Source: an uncultured Granulosicoccaceae bacterium (lineage in GTDB: Bacteria; Pseudomonadota; Gammaproteobacteria; Granulosicoccales; Granulosicoccaceae). From it: a stretch of 64,000 bases of DNA. Where the stretch lies: positions 35,585 through 99,584 of the forward strand of contig CALKXD010000044.1 in assembly GCA_938003855.1 (NCBI GenBank). The letters run 5' to 3'. Numbering within the stretch: the stretch's first letter is position 1; every line of letters starts with the position of its first letter. The position numbers were made by a program, and so were the translations under genes. Below the pieces are notes generated by a model. It was not told the DNA's origin. It saw nothing but the letters and a program-made list of their open reading frames with translations, and searched no databases. Positions 7,805-15,975 of the stretch are shown piece by piece.

Positions 7805-10357
7805 TTAGTCGATTGAGGCGGGCAGCTGTTGGCTTGTTCGGTTGTTACGGCGCAGCCACAGCAGTGCGAACGCTGTCAGGACTATCATTGGAAACATCGG
7901 GTCTGATGGAGTACCAATTGTACAGCCCAGCAGGTTTTTCCGGGTGTACTCAGAGTCAATGACGTCGGGAATATTGTCACCGTCCTCATCGGGTACTGCG
8001 GCAGCCAGTTCAGGGTTTTCAAACAAACCGTGACTGTTTAGTGTCAGACCGCTATCGACTCTGCCGTCCAGGTCGAGGTCGTAGTCTGTTGCTCCGAATT
8101 CCGTGATGTCATTGACGCCATCATCGTCGCTGTCCAGATCGAGGAAGTTAGCAACGCCATCACTGTCTGTATCCGCAGCGATTGTGGTAAGCGTTATATC
8201 CAGCTGGCCGTCCAGGTCGGCATCATCAGCCTGGTTATAGCTAAACGTTGAGGCCATAGAGTCGTAGTTACCGCTGCCTTCGACGCGGTCTGGAATAGTG
8301 TCCTGATCGGAGTCAAGGTCCAGAAAGTTTGGTATGCCGTCGCCATCGGCATCCGGCGCCTGGTCCAGCAGGTTGTGTGTTGAGGTGGCCTGTGCCGATC
8401 GACTGACCGATTGCCCCGAACTCCCGTCAACGGTGTCTTCGGTGGTTTCTGTTTCTTCCTCTGCGTTGTCCTCAGCGGCTGCGATTTCTGCTGCGGTATC
8501 GAGTTGGCCGTTTTGATTGACATCGGTGAAACCACTTTCTAATAAATCGGGGATGCCGTCGTTGTCGCTGTCGCGGTCCCGGTAGTTTGGAATGCCATCC
8601 GCATCGGTGTCTGCGGTACCTTCGGCAGAGTTCGTTAAGCCGTCATTGTCGTCGTCGAGGTTGGTCAGACTGGACCCCAGGCCAAGTTCGTCACCGTCGC
8701 TGATACCGTCGCCGTCGCTATCCGCGGCATTCGGGTTGCTCTGGTGTACAGTCACCTCGTCCCCGTCACTGACAGAATCGCCATCGCTATCCGCGGCTGT
8801 CGGGTTGGTCAGATACACGTTTAGTTCGTCTATGTCGCTTAAACCATCGCTATCACTGTCGGCTGATGTCGGGCTGGTCTGGTGCGTGTTTATTTCATCG
8901 GAGTCCGACAGACCATCGGCGTCGGAGTCCGCCAGGTTCGGGTTGGACAGGTGCACTAGAATTTCGTCGCCATCACTGATGCTGTCATTATCGCTGTCAG
9001 TGTTCAGTGGATCGGTGCTGTAATCGTTCACCTCTGCACCGTCAGCAACACCGTCTGCGTCGGAGTCAGGGTTGTCGGCGGCTGTGAAGTGCACTTGCAC
9101 TTCATCGCCATCGGAAAGTCCGTCGCCATCGGTATCAGAGTTGGTTGGATCGAGATTGCTGTCGATCTCGTCTTTGTCCTCAATACCGTCGCCATCGGTG
9201 TCTGCATCGAGCGGGTCAGTGTTGCTGACGTTCAATTCGTCGCTGTCATTTATGCCGTCAGCATCGGTGTCGGCGTTGTTCGGGTTGGTGTTATAAATAT
9301 TATTTTCATCGTCATCGGAGAGTCCATCGCCATCGCTGTCGACAATTGCGGGGGGCGGATTAATGTCTGTGGTTTGTGCCTGCGATAGATCGATAGACTC
9401 GTGTACATTGGTTTCTCCGGCGGCACCACGTGTCGTGCTGCCAGCCATCACATGCAACTGATCACCAATCAGTGTGGCACCGCCGGCGTGGCGTGGATCA
9501 AGCATGTCGGTTAACGCCTGCCAGTTGCCTGCAGAAGGGTCAAAGACTTCAACTTCCTTATGCGCCTCGTAGGCGGCGGCAGACTCGCCACCAATCACAA
9601 ACAGTCGGTTGCCAAAGACCGCTGCCATGGTACCTGCGCGCACGGTTGGAATGTCGGCTTCTGATGTCCAGCTTCCGGTGTTGAAGTCGTATACGTCAGT
9701 AGCCGCGACCGTGTTGCCGACGCTGCGAGCTGACTGCCGTCCGCCGGCCGCAATGAGTTTGCTGCCAATGACGCCAGCGTGGAAGTGATCTCTGGCGTTG
9801 GGAGCGTCGGGTAGTACAGTCCATTGTCCGGTGGCCGGATCAAACTCATCAAACCATGGCACCGCACCTCCGTCGTGACCTAGAGTGTTGCCGCCAATGA
9901 GATATATTTTTCCGTTGCGCAGAACGGTGCCAGCGGCCCCACGCTCTCGCCCGACAGGCATGGTGCCTGCAGTCGACCAGCTGCTGTCGGCCGGATCAAA
10001 AACGTGCACGTCGGTGATCGTTGGTTCCCGCGGGTAACAGCAGGCCAGCGCGCCGACAATATAGATTTTTCCGGAATAGAGAATCGGTTGAAAATGATGC
10101 AGCTCAAGTGGTGCGAGGGCAATGATCTCCCAGGTATTGGTGGCTGGGTCATAGCGTTCAACCGGTCTTTCACCGCGCCCGCCAAACAGGTAAATCATGC
10201 CGTTGTATTCAACAGAGGCCGATTCATGGCGGGCCGTGGCATTGCTGCCATCAAAGGTGGTGACCGGCGACCAATCCTGCGCAGTCGCGGCGACTGAAAA
10301 CAGACACAGAAAGACTGTCAGCAGCGAATGAGCGTAGTGTTTTGGACTGGAGTTCAT
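7805..10357 (-). CDS. Exported Kelch-repeat / thrombospondin type 3-repeat protein with JDVT-like C-terminal sorting tail
   Basis: An 850-residue exported protein. A Sec signal peptide (residues 1-26, ending A-T-A) is followed by about six Kelch-like blades (residues 30-330; repeated I-Y-x-x-G-G and D-P-A-T-x-x-W). About ten 23-residue TSP3-type calcium repeats (D-S-D-G-D-G-L-S-D-x-D-E; 340-590) come next. An acidic Ser/Thr/Glu-rich stretch (about 620-660) and more D-x-D-x-D-G loops lead to the C-terminus. The tail has L-L-G-C-T, a D-P-M-F-P segment, a hydrophobic helix and R-R, as in the Cys-containing JDVT-CTERM-type sorting signals. It is probably surface-anchored or released after tail processing. 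Kelch propellers usually bind proteins or sugars; the ligand is unknown. Confidence 0.85.
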   Translation of the reverse strand: MNSSPKHYAHSLLTVFLCLFSVAATAQDWSPVTTFDGSNATARHESASVEYNGMIYLFGGRGERPVERYDPATNTWEIIALAPLELHHFQPILYSGKIYIVGALACCYPREPTITDVHVFDPADSSWSTAGTMPVGRERGAAGTVLRNGKIYLIGGNTLGHDGGAVPWFDEFDPATGQWTVLPDAPNARDHFHAGVIGSKLIAAGGRQSARSVGNTVAATDVYDFNTGSWTSEADIPTVRAGTMAAVFGNRLFVIGGESAAAYEAHKEVEVFDPSAGNWQALTDMLDPRHAGGATLIGDQLHVMAGSTTRGAAGETNVHESIDLSQAQTTDINPPPAIVDSDGDGLSDDDENNIYNTNPNNADTDADGINDSDELNVSNTDPLDADTDGDGIEDKDEIDSNLDPTNSDTDGDGLSDGDEVQVHFTAADNPDSDADGVADGAEVNDYSTDPLNTDSDNDSISDGDEILVHLSNPNLADSDADGLSDSDEINTHQTSPTSADSDSDGLSDIDELNVYLTNPTAADSDGDSVSDGDEVTVHQSNPNAADSDGDGISDGDELGLGSSLTNLDDDNDGLTNSAEGTADTDADGIPNYRDRDSDNDGIPDLLESGFTDVNQNGQLDTAAEIAAAEDNAEEETETTEDTVDGSSGQSVSRSAQATSTHNLLDQAPDADGDGIPNFLDLDSDQDTIPDRVEGSGNYDSMASTFSYNQADDADLDGQLDITLTTIAADTDSDGVANFLDLDSDDDGVNDITEFGATDYDLDLDGRVDSGLTLNSHGLFENPELAAAVPDEDGDNIPDVIDSEYTRKNLLGCTIGTPSDPMFPMIVLTAFALLWLRRNNRTSQQLPASID

Positions 10358-10387
10358 GTGCTTACTCGATATCGACGGTGCATAAGG

Positions 10388-12955
10388 TTATGCGCAGCAT
10401 TCGTAAGTTCTACGGCGGAAAAACAGCCGTATCAGTAGTAGCAGGCCAATCGTTGGGGCGAATACGCCACCTCCGGTTTTGGTGCTGAATGAGGCAACAG
10501 AAGAGTTGTTTTCGATGTTGTTGTCGTTGGCTATCGTCACCGTGCTGGTGATCAGGCGGTTTATTTCCGCGTCGGCATTTGCGGCAGCGGGGAAGTTCAC
10601 ACTGGCCGAATGTGTACTGCCAGCTGCCAGTGAGTCCAGTGTGCAGACAATTGTGCTGCCTTGAGCGGTACAGCTTTGCAGTCCGTCAATTGAACCTGCC
10701 AGTGCAGGTGCTAAACCATCGAAAGCCACAGCAATATCGACTGCGGTGTTTTCGCTGTCGAGGTTGCTGATGTCGAGTGTGTAGCGGGTAGCGGTCGCCG
10801 TGCTCGTTGCAGCAAGATCAGTCGCCGCCGGAATGAATGCTGCTTCGTTTGCACCGGTACCGGTAGCCAGTTCAGTCACTTTTCGTAACACCAGCTTGTC
10901 AACCTCAACGCCGTCAGTGGCAGCACTCAGCTGCAGTGTCTGAATGCCAGGTGTGCTGATGTCCAGATAGGCTGCCGCCTGCAGATCGCAGAGTTCACCG
11001 GTCCTGATATTATTACTCCATTGCCAGCTGCCGTTCGGGTTGCAAACAGATATCGAATTGGCGGTCGCAGGCCAGTAATCGTTAAGACCGATATGGATGC
11101 TGGCATCTTGTGAGTTGTTTGCCCTGATTCTGGCGTTGACGTAATAGCGCCCTGAATCGTTTGCGAAAAACCGGTACGTCAGTACGGCGCTGTCACCACC
11201 CACAGCGTAGTTTGAAATCCCGTCAACTACCGAATCAGAATCGCCCAGTCGTGTGTCTGGTAAAAACTCCATGTAGGCGGCTGTGCTGGCATCAGCGGGT
11301 GGGCTTTGGTCCATATCCGGTGTAACGGATGCAGTCAGGTTGTTGGAATTGATATGCCATGCAGGATTGTAGTTATCGGCCAGCGGCGTGACACTATTGG
11401 TGAGTTGTGAAGTGAAGTTTTCCGCCTCGATGGCAATGTCTTCATTTTCGGCGCTGGCCACAAACTGTGGTTTGATCAATGTTCTGACATTCGATTTATT
11501 ATTGCCGGTGTCGACATCGCCGCTGACATTCAGGGTGATTTCCAGTTCTGCAAATCCGTCACTCACCGGTGTATAGAATAACGGGATACTGGTGGTTTCA
11601 CCAAACCCGATGGGATCGACATCACAGCTAAGAACAGCGGTACCTGTGCAGTTGACACCGGGAACCGAGACTAAAGAGGCTATGGAATTTGGTTGTATAT
11701 CAACGGTGGCGCCGGAGAAATCCTGTTCACCGTTGTTCTCTATAGTGATCAGGTAACTGACGGTGTCTGCTAGTCCTGCTGTGTTAGATCCCAGGACAAC
11801 AGCCAGCGCGCCCTCAATTGCAGGTAGCGCGGCGCTGGTCGTAACGGTATGGCTTTCCGAGTTGTTGGCAGAGTTGCTCTCGGTCTGATGTGCGCTCACC
11901 TGTGCATCTGCGCGCTGGGTGCCGGCTGCTGTCACCTCAGCGGTAAATGATGTGCTGACCTTGCCATTGGCAGTAACTTCCGGAAAGTTGCAACTGACGG
12001 TAGCGTTGTCTTCTGAACACGAACCACTACTGATGTACTGCAAGCCGGATGGCAGAGCAACAGTGGCAACCACGCTTGTCGCAGAGTCGTTGCTGTCTTT
12101 ATTTTGTACTTCCATTTGGTAGTCAAACTGATCACCGACACGAAGTGCGCTGATGTTGGTGCTTAAATTAATATCCAGATCAACATCAATCGTTTCTTCA
12201 ACCTGGTTTGGATCAATCAGGTGCCCGTCATCGGTAAGGGTAACGGCGACGATGGTATCGGCAACCGTGTTACCCGTGCTGACTTCGGTGCATCTGACCT
12301 TGTCGTTGGTGGCGAGAGGAAAGCAATTGCGTTCGGTTGGATTGTTTTCTTTCAATAATAGAAATTGATCAAGTTCGAATCCGTCTTCCCGGGCATAGAA
12401 GGAAACGGTATTGGTGCCCGGTTCGGTGAAATCAAGCCAGATGGTTTTGGTTACCCCGCAATGATTTTCGTCTGTGCGTTGAGCGCTTGACCATGTCCAG
12501 TTGTTTTTACCGCTGCAGAGCTGGATACGGGCACCGGACTCCGGAGTTGTGTTATTCAGGCCAACATGAATACCGTTGTCTTCCGTACCACTGGAATAGG
12601 CTTTAACGAAAACATAGTAGCGACCGGCTTCCGGTATATGGAACGTATAGTCCAGTCGTGGTCCGGTGCCAGGCTGGTTCCAGTAGTTCTGCCCCTGCAG
12701 GATAGGGTCTTCGTGGGTGACCCGTGTGTCTGGCAGCAGCTCCACATTGGCGTCCCCGGATGCTGACTCATTATGCGGGCCGTCTGGATCCGGTGTAATG
12801 TCTGGAATGTCCCCCGGGCTGGTGATCATCCATGCATCGTTCTTACTTGTGTAGTTCTCGGCTTCCACGCGCACCGCAACGAAGTCGGCGGAATGGGCTA
12901 CCGGTGCGAGTAGGGCGGCAACGACTGAGGCTACACCAAGGAACGTGTATTTCAT
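10388..12955 (-). CDS. Exported protein with two CBM-like modules, DUF11-type repeats and GlyGly-CTERM-like tail
   Basis: An 855-residue protein. After a Sec signal peptide (about residues 1-22, ending A-H-S-A) come two homologous galactose-binding-like modules, about 25-205 and 505-690. Each begins with E-A-E-N-[YF]-T-S and contains a G-R-Y-Y-V segment, an I-H-[IV]-G-L-N segment and a conserved W-x-W-S region; this resembles CBM6/35 or GH115-C-type carbohydrate-binding modules. Between and after them are DUF11/CARDB-type beta-sandwich repeats. The C-terminus (G-G-G, hydrophobic stretch, R-R-R) resembles a GlyGly-CTERM rhombosortase signal. No catalytic domain is seen, so it is probably a surface polysaccharide-binding protein. 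It ends 31 bp before the Kelch/TSP3 gene, suggesting co-transcription. Confidence 0.82.
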   Translation of the reverse strand: MKYTFLGVASVVAALLAPVAHSADFVAVRVEAENYTSKNDAWMITSPGDIPDITPDPDGPHNESASGDANVELLPDTRVTHEDPILQGQNYWNQPGTGPRLDYTFHIPEAGRYYVFVKAYSSGTEDNGIHVGLNNTTPESGARIQLCSGKNNWTWSSAQRTDENHCGVTKTIWLDFTEPGTNTVSFYAREDGFELDQFLLLKENNPTERNCFPLATNDKVRCTEVSTGNTVADTIVAVTLTDDGHLIDPNQVEETIDVDLDINLSTNISALRVGDQFDYQMEVQNKDSNDSATSVVATVALPSGLQYISSGSCSEDNATVSCNFPEVTANGKVSTSFTAEVTAAGTQRADAQVSAHQTESNSANNSESHTVTTSAALPAIEGALAVVLGSNTAGLADTVSYLITIENNGEQDFSGATVDIQPNSIASLVSVPGVNCTGTAVLSCDVDPIGFGETTSIPLFYTPVSDGFAELEITLNVSGDVDTGNNKSNVRTLIKPQFVASAENEDIAIEAENFTSQLTNSVTPLADNYNPAWHINSNNLTASVTPDMDQSPPADASTAAYMEFLPDTRLGDSDSVVDGISNYAVGGDSAVLTYRFFANDSGRYYVNARIRANNSQDASIHIGLNDYWPATANSISVCNPNGSWQWSNNIRTGELCDLQAAAYLDISTPGIQTLQLSAATDGVEVDKLVLRKVTELATGTGANEAAFIPAATDLAATSTATATRYTLDISNLDSENTAVDIAVAFDGLAPALAGSIDGLQSCTAQGSTIVCTLDSLAAGSTHSASVNFPAAANADAEINRLITSTVTIANDNNIENNSSVASFSTKTGGGVFAPTIGLLLLIRLFFRRRTYECCA

Positions 12956-13131
12956 GGATATAGATAATTCAAGAGGTCTCAGGCTGTTAGCGTCAGAATC
13001 TCTTGAATATTTAAATGGCGCAGGCAGGAATGGTCAAAACATCGACTGCAGCGACTAGCGGGGTCGAGAGGGTTAGTGGCGGCAGAAGCATTGCGCTGTC
13101 TGTGGATAATGTACCGCCGTGCAAAATTCAT

Positions 13132-13155
13132 CCGGCTGACGTGGGTGTCAGCCGG
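13132..13155 (-). terminator. Candidate intrinsic terminator of the CBM10-like repeat gene
   Basis: A perfect 9-bp stem (CCGGCTGAC / GTCAGCCGG) with a 6-base loop starts 15 bases beyond the minus-strand stop at 13170. Read on the minus strand, the stem is followed after a few bases by a short T4 run. That arrangement fits a modest rho-independent terminator. Confidence 0.6.
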
Positions 13156-13169
13156 GTGGCATTAGAGCT

Positions 13170-15551
13170 TTAAAGCTGGCAGGTTTGGAAGTTTTCCCAG
13201 CCGTATCCATCGCCATCATGGTCAATCACTGAATCCGAGCACGTCGGGAACACCGGGTAGGGTGCGGACGCACCGCCGTCTGCGGTGCCTGCGATGCTAC
13301 AGGTCTGATTGTTTTCCCAGCTGTATCCGTCACCGTCAAGATCCGATACCGATGCAGAGCAGGTTGGAAAAACCGGAACCTGAGGACCTGTCACAGTCGG
13401 GGTTGCTGCTGTGTCGAATTGACAGGTCTGGTCATTTTCCCAACCGTATCCGTCGCCGTCAGTGTCAGAGACTGCCGCAGAGCAGATTGGGAATAGAGTT
13501 GTCTGTGGAGTCGTGACACTGTCTGAGCTGTCAGTGGCTGAGTTGTCGAGTTGACAGGTTTGATCGTTTTCCCAGCCGTACCCGTCGCCATCAGTGTCCG
13601 TGACGAATGCAGAGCAGATCGGAAAAATCACCGTCTGAGGATCCGTGGCAGTGTCTGAGTTGTCAGTGCCTGAGCTGTCAAATTGACAGGTTTGATTGTT
13701 TTCCCAGCCGTACCCATCGCCGTCGGGGTCGGATACAGAGGCCGAGCAAGTAGCAAAGACCGGAACCACTGGTGTTGATGTCTCAGTCGTTGGCTGACTG
13801 TTACCTGCGAATTGACAGGTTTGGAAGTTCTCCCAACCGTAGCCATCGTTGTTATCATCTATGACCGTAGATGAGCAGACGGGAAACTGAGGAAATTCAG
13901 CATCATTGGTGTCTGTTGTGGCTGTGCTGTGAACCGATGAGTCCGCAACGACGCAGGTCGCGTTATTCTCCCAGCCGTAGCCGGAATTGTAGGGGTCAGT
14001 GATAGCCTCGGAGCAGTGAGGAAATAGATCCAGAGCGGACACTGGTGAGTTGTCAGGTGTGTCTGTCGTGGCGGTATCGCTGGAGATGACACAGGTTTTT
14101 TCATTTTCCCATCCGTAGCCATCGTTGTCGCTGTCTGTGACGCCAGCGGTACATAGTGCAAAGGCGAGGTCATCCACGGTGGATGGCTGATTGTCGTTAT
14201 CAGTGCCCGCTTGAGTGTCGTCGGTGGAGTCTTGCTGACTAAAAAGGCACGATCTATTGTTTTCCCAGCCGTAGCCATCGTTGTCAGTATCACTGATGGC
14301 ATCAGAGCAAGTGGGAAACTCCTGTGCTACCGGGGGCTCCGGGTCTTCCGCCGGCGGTTCTTCTTCTTCCGGTGGCTCTTCTACTGGAGGCTCTTCGACA
14401 GGGGGGTCTTCAACCGGTGGCTCTTCCGGTTCGGTTACCGGAAATACCGCTTCCAGATTCCAGCTGGCGCCGGATTCGTCGCATCTGTATCCGGTGTAGT
14501 CTCCCAGTGCTCTGGGAATACCCGGACAGACGGTTTCATCTGCAGCATTGTTTACCGGCGGCAGACCGCACTGCACAGTGTTGTAGTAGATCCGGTTGCT
14601 GCCGGACCCGGTGCCGAACTTTGCGGTGATCGCGTCGCAGACCTGCGGTACAGTTTTAGTGCCTTCGTTTGTGCTGACCGTGATGTTTCGCAGGCCATGA
14701 TCGTAGGTGGTGTCACAGTAGCATTGTCCGTCAACGGAGTAGGAATCGCTCCAGTTGGTCGGCTGATTCGGCGTGGGGATAATCTCGTCGTTGGCACTGA
14801 AAAATTTAGCGGCGAAGTCGTTGACTGTTGCCACTTCGCTTTTGCCTATGCCCACGATGTGTAGATACTCAACGGTGTCTGAGAAGTCGAGCTTGTCGTC
14901 AGGGCTCAGATAGGCAAAAGCAGCTTCCCACTCGGAGGCGAAACTGCTTTTCAAAGCCTGTGTGACAAACGCGGCGCTTTTTTCATTGAGGTCTGCGGTC
15001 TGGTTTTCCCGGTTGCCGTCGTGAATGTTGACGTAGTTGGAGTTCGCCTTGGCGAAGTTCAGATCGGAGACAGACGCCTGTTGCTCATTCCATGCGCTGT
15101 GCTGAATAAGCGTAATGCGATTATTAGTGTCGAAGTTGGTGGTTGATTGAATACGCCGGATGACATCTGCAGAGAAGTCGGACTGACCCCCTTCCGCAAT
15201 ATAGATGTCACCACCGGCATTGAGAGTCTGGGTCCAGGCGTCCGCCGTTGTTATTACCGCGGCGTTCCAGTTGCTGTGGGCGTTTACCCAGATACCGGGC
15301 CACGCGGCTTCCATTACTTTCTCGGCTTCCGGGATGTAGCGGTGTTTGTTGCTATCACCATAGGCACCACTGACCACATGCGGTTGGATACCCAGATAAC
15401 GGCTCACCATCAACGCAGCGACCGCTGCGTGCGCGTCATCTCTGTCCGGAGCGTGATCGTAATGAAGTGATATCAGATCGGTATCCTGCACGTAGTCAGC
15501 ATGGACAACGGGGGACAGCAGGCACAGGCAGGCAAGTACAATACGCAGCAT
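13170..15551 (-). CDS. Exported nucleoside-hydrolase-like protein with nine CBM10-like calcium-loop repeats
   Basis: A 793-residue protein. A signal peptide (residues 1-18, ending V-H-A) precedes a roughly 250-residue domain that starts with an Asp cluster (D32, D36, D38, D39) reminiscent of the metal loop of inosine-uridine nucleoside hydrolases; other ligands are not obvious, so activity is doubtful. A Cys-containing segment and a Pro/Glu linker (about 383-415) lead to nine tandem repeats of about 40-50 residues to the very end. Each repeat has F-P-x-C-S, a D-x-D-G-D-G calcium-type loop, then G-Y-G-W-E-N-x-x-[ST]-C. The W-E-N-x-x-S-C part matches the core of CBM10 cellulose-binding modules. 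Two Cys per repeat suggest one disulfide each. Likely a multivalent surface or extracellular polysaccharide binder. Confidence 0.82.
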   Translation of the reverse strand: MLRIVLACLCLLSPVVHADYVQDTDLISLHYDHAPDRDDAHAAVAALMVSRYLGIQPHVVSGAYGDSNKHRYIPEAEKVMEAAWPGIWVNAHSNWNAAVITTADAWTQTLNAGGDIYIAEGGQSDFSADVIRRIQSTTNFDTNNRITLIQHSAWNEQQASVSDLNFAKANSNYVNIHDGNRENQTADLNEKSAAFVTQALKSSFASEWEAAFAYLSPDDKLDFSDTVEYLHIVGIGKSEVATVNDFAAKFFSANDEIIPTPNQPTNWSDSYSVDGQCYCDTTYDHGLRNITVSTNEGTKTVPQVCDAITAKFGTGSGSNRIYYNTVQCGLPPVNNAADETVCPGIPRALGDYTGYRCDESGASWNLEAVFPVTEPEEPPVEDPPVEEPPVEEPPEEEEPPAEDPEPPVAQEFPTCSDAISDTDNDGYGWENNRSCLFSQQDSTDDTQAGTDNDNQPSTVDDLAFALCTAGVTDSDNDGYGWENEKTCVISSDTATTDTPDNSPVSALDLFPHCSEAITDPYNSGYGWENNATCVVADSSVHSTATTDTNDAEFPQFPVCSSTVIDDNNDGYGWENFQTCQFAGNSQPTTETSTPVVPVFATCSASVSDPDGDGYGWENNQTCQFDSSGTDNSDTATDPQTVIFPICSAFVTDTDGDGYGWENDQTCQLDNSATDSSDSVTTPQTTLFPICSAAVSDTDGDGYGWENDQTCQFDTAATPTVTGPQVPVFPTCSASVSDLDGDGYSWENNQTCSIAGTADGGASAPYPVFPTCSDSVIDHDGDGYGWENFQTCQL

Positions 15552-15975
15552 GGGGTTTGGAAGTACACTTTGGGGATCGTAGCTAATATTGCCAAAGGCT
15601 TAGCGCGACTGGTGTGAAGTACTTCTCATTAGATTGGCACGTTAATAACCGTCGTCAAGACTAGAGATGCAGGTGTCGTTCCTGGGAATTTAATTCTGTG
15701 GGGTTGGGGGGGGGCGGTGACGGTGATCCGATGCGTTCAGCATCTAACCGGCAGAAAGTCACCGGCGAATACAATCCTCTTGCAATGGGGTATGTACCCC
15801 GAACAGAAGTTACCATGCGTTGAAGTGTTGTTTGCTTGTATGAGTCGACACGGGAGCAATCTGCGGGGGCAAAGTTGGAAGGGCCGGGGTACTCCGTCGG
15901 CCCTGCTCGCATTGGCGTGGTGTTGATGCCCTGTGATGTAACCGTTTTGTTACGTCGTTATATCTGCAGGCGCCA
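15552..15975. other. Intergenic region with a G9 homopolymer
   Basis: This 424-bp gap separates the cytochrome gene and the CBM10-like repeat gene, both on the minus strand. It contains GGGG-TT-GGGGGGGGG at 15700-15714, a slippage-prone tract about 150 bp upstream of the repeat protein's start. A weak hairpin, GATGTAAC/GTTACGTC (one wobble), lies at about 15935-15956, near the end of the cytochrome gene. Open frames here show no domain, so I call no gene. Confidence 0.5.

Noticed and set aside
8592..9296. Ser/Val-rich open frames on the plus strand opposite the TSP3 repeats
   Set aside because: They are the complement of the repeated GAT-AGC/GAC codons of the real minus-strand gene; composition and period reflect that gene and there is no start signal.
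13200..14330. Regularly spaced DNA repeats that could suggest a CRISPR array
   Set aside because: The spacing follows a protein repeat with in-frame codons, the copies vary at the DNA level, and no cas gene or leader is present.
14211..14864. 217-codon plus-strand frame in the CBM10-like repeat gene
   Set aside because: It lies wholly antisense to a long gene with clear signal peptide, linker and repeats, and shows no domain.
15717..15926. Small plus-strand frame upstream of the CBM10-like repeat gene
   Set aside because: No ribosome site or domain; it lies in a non-coding gap.
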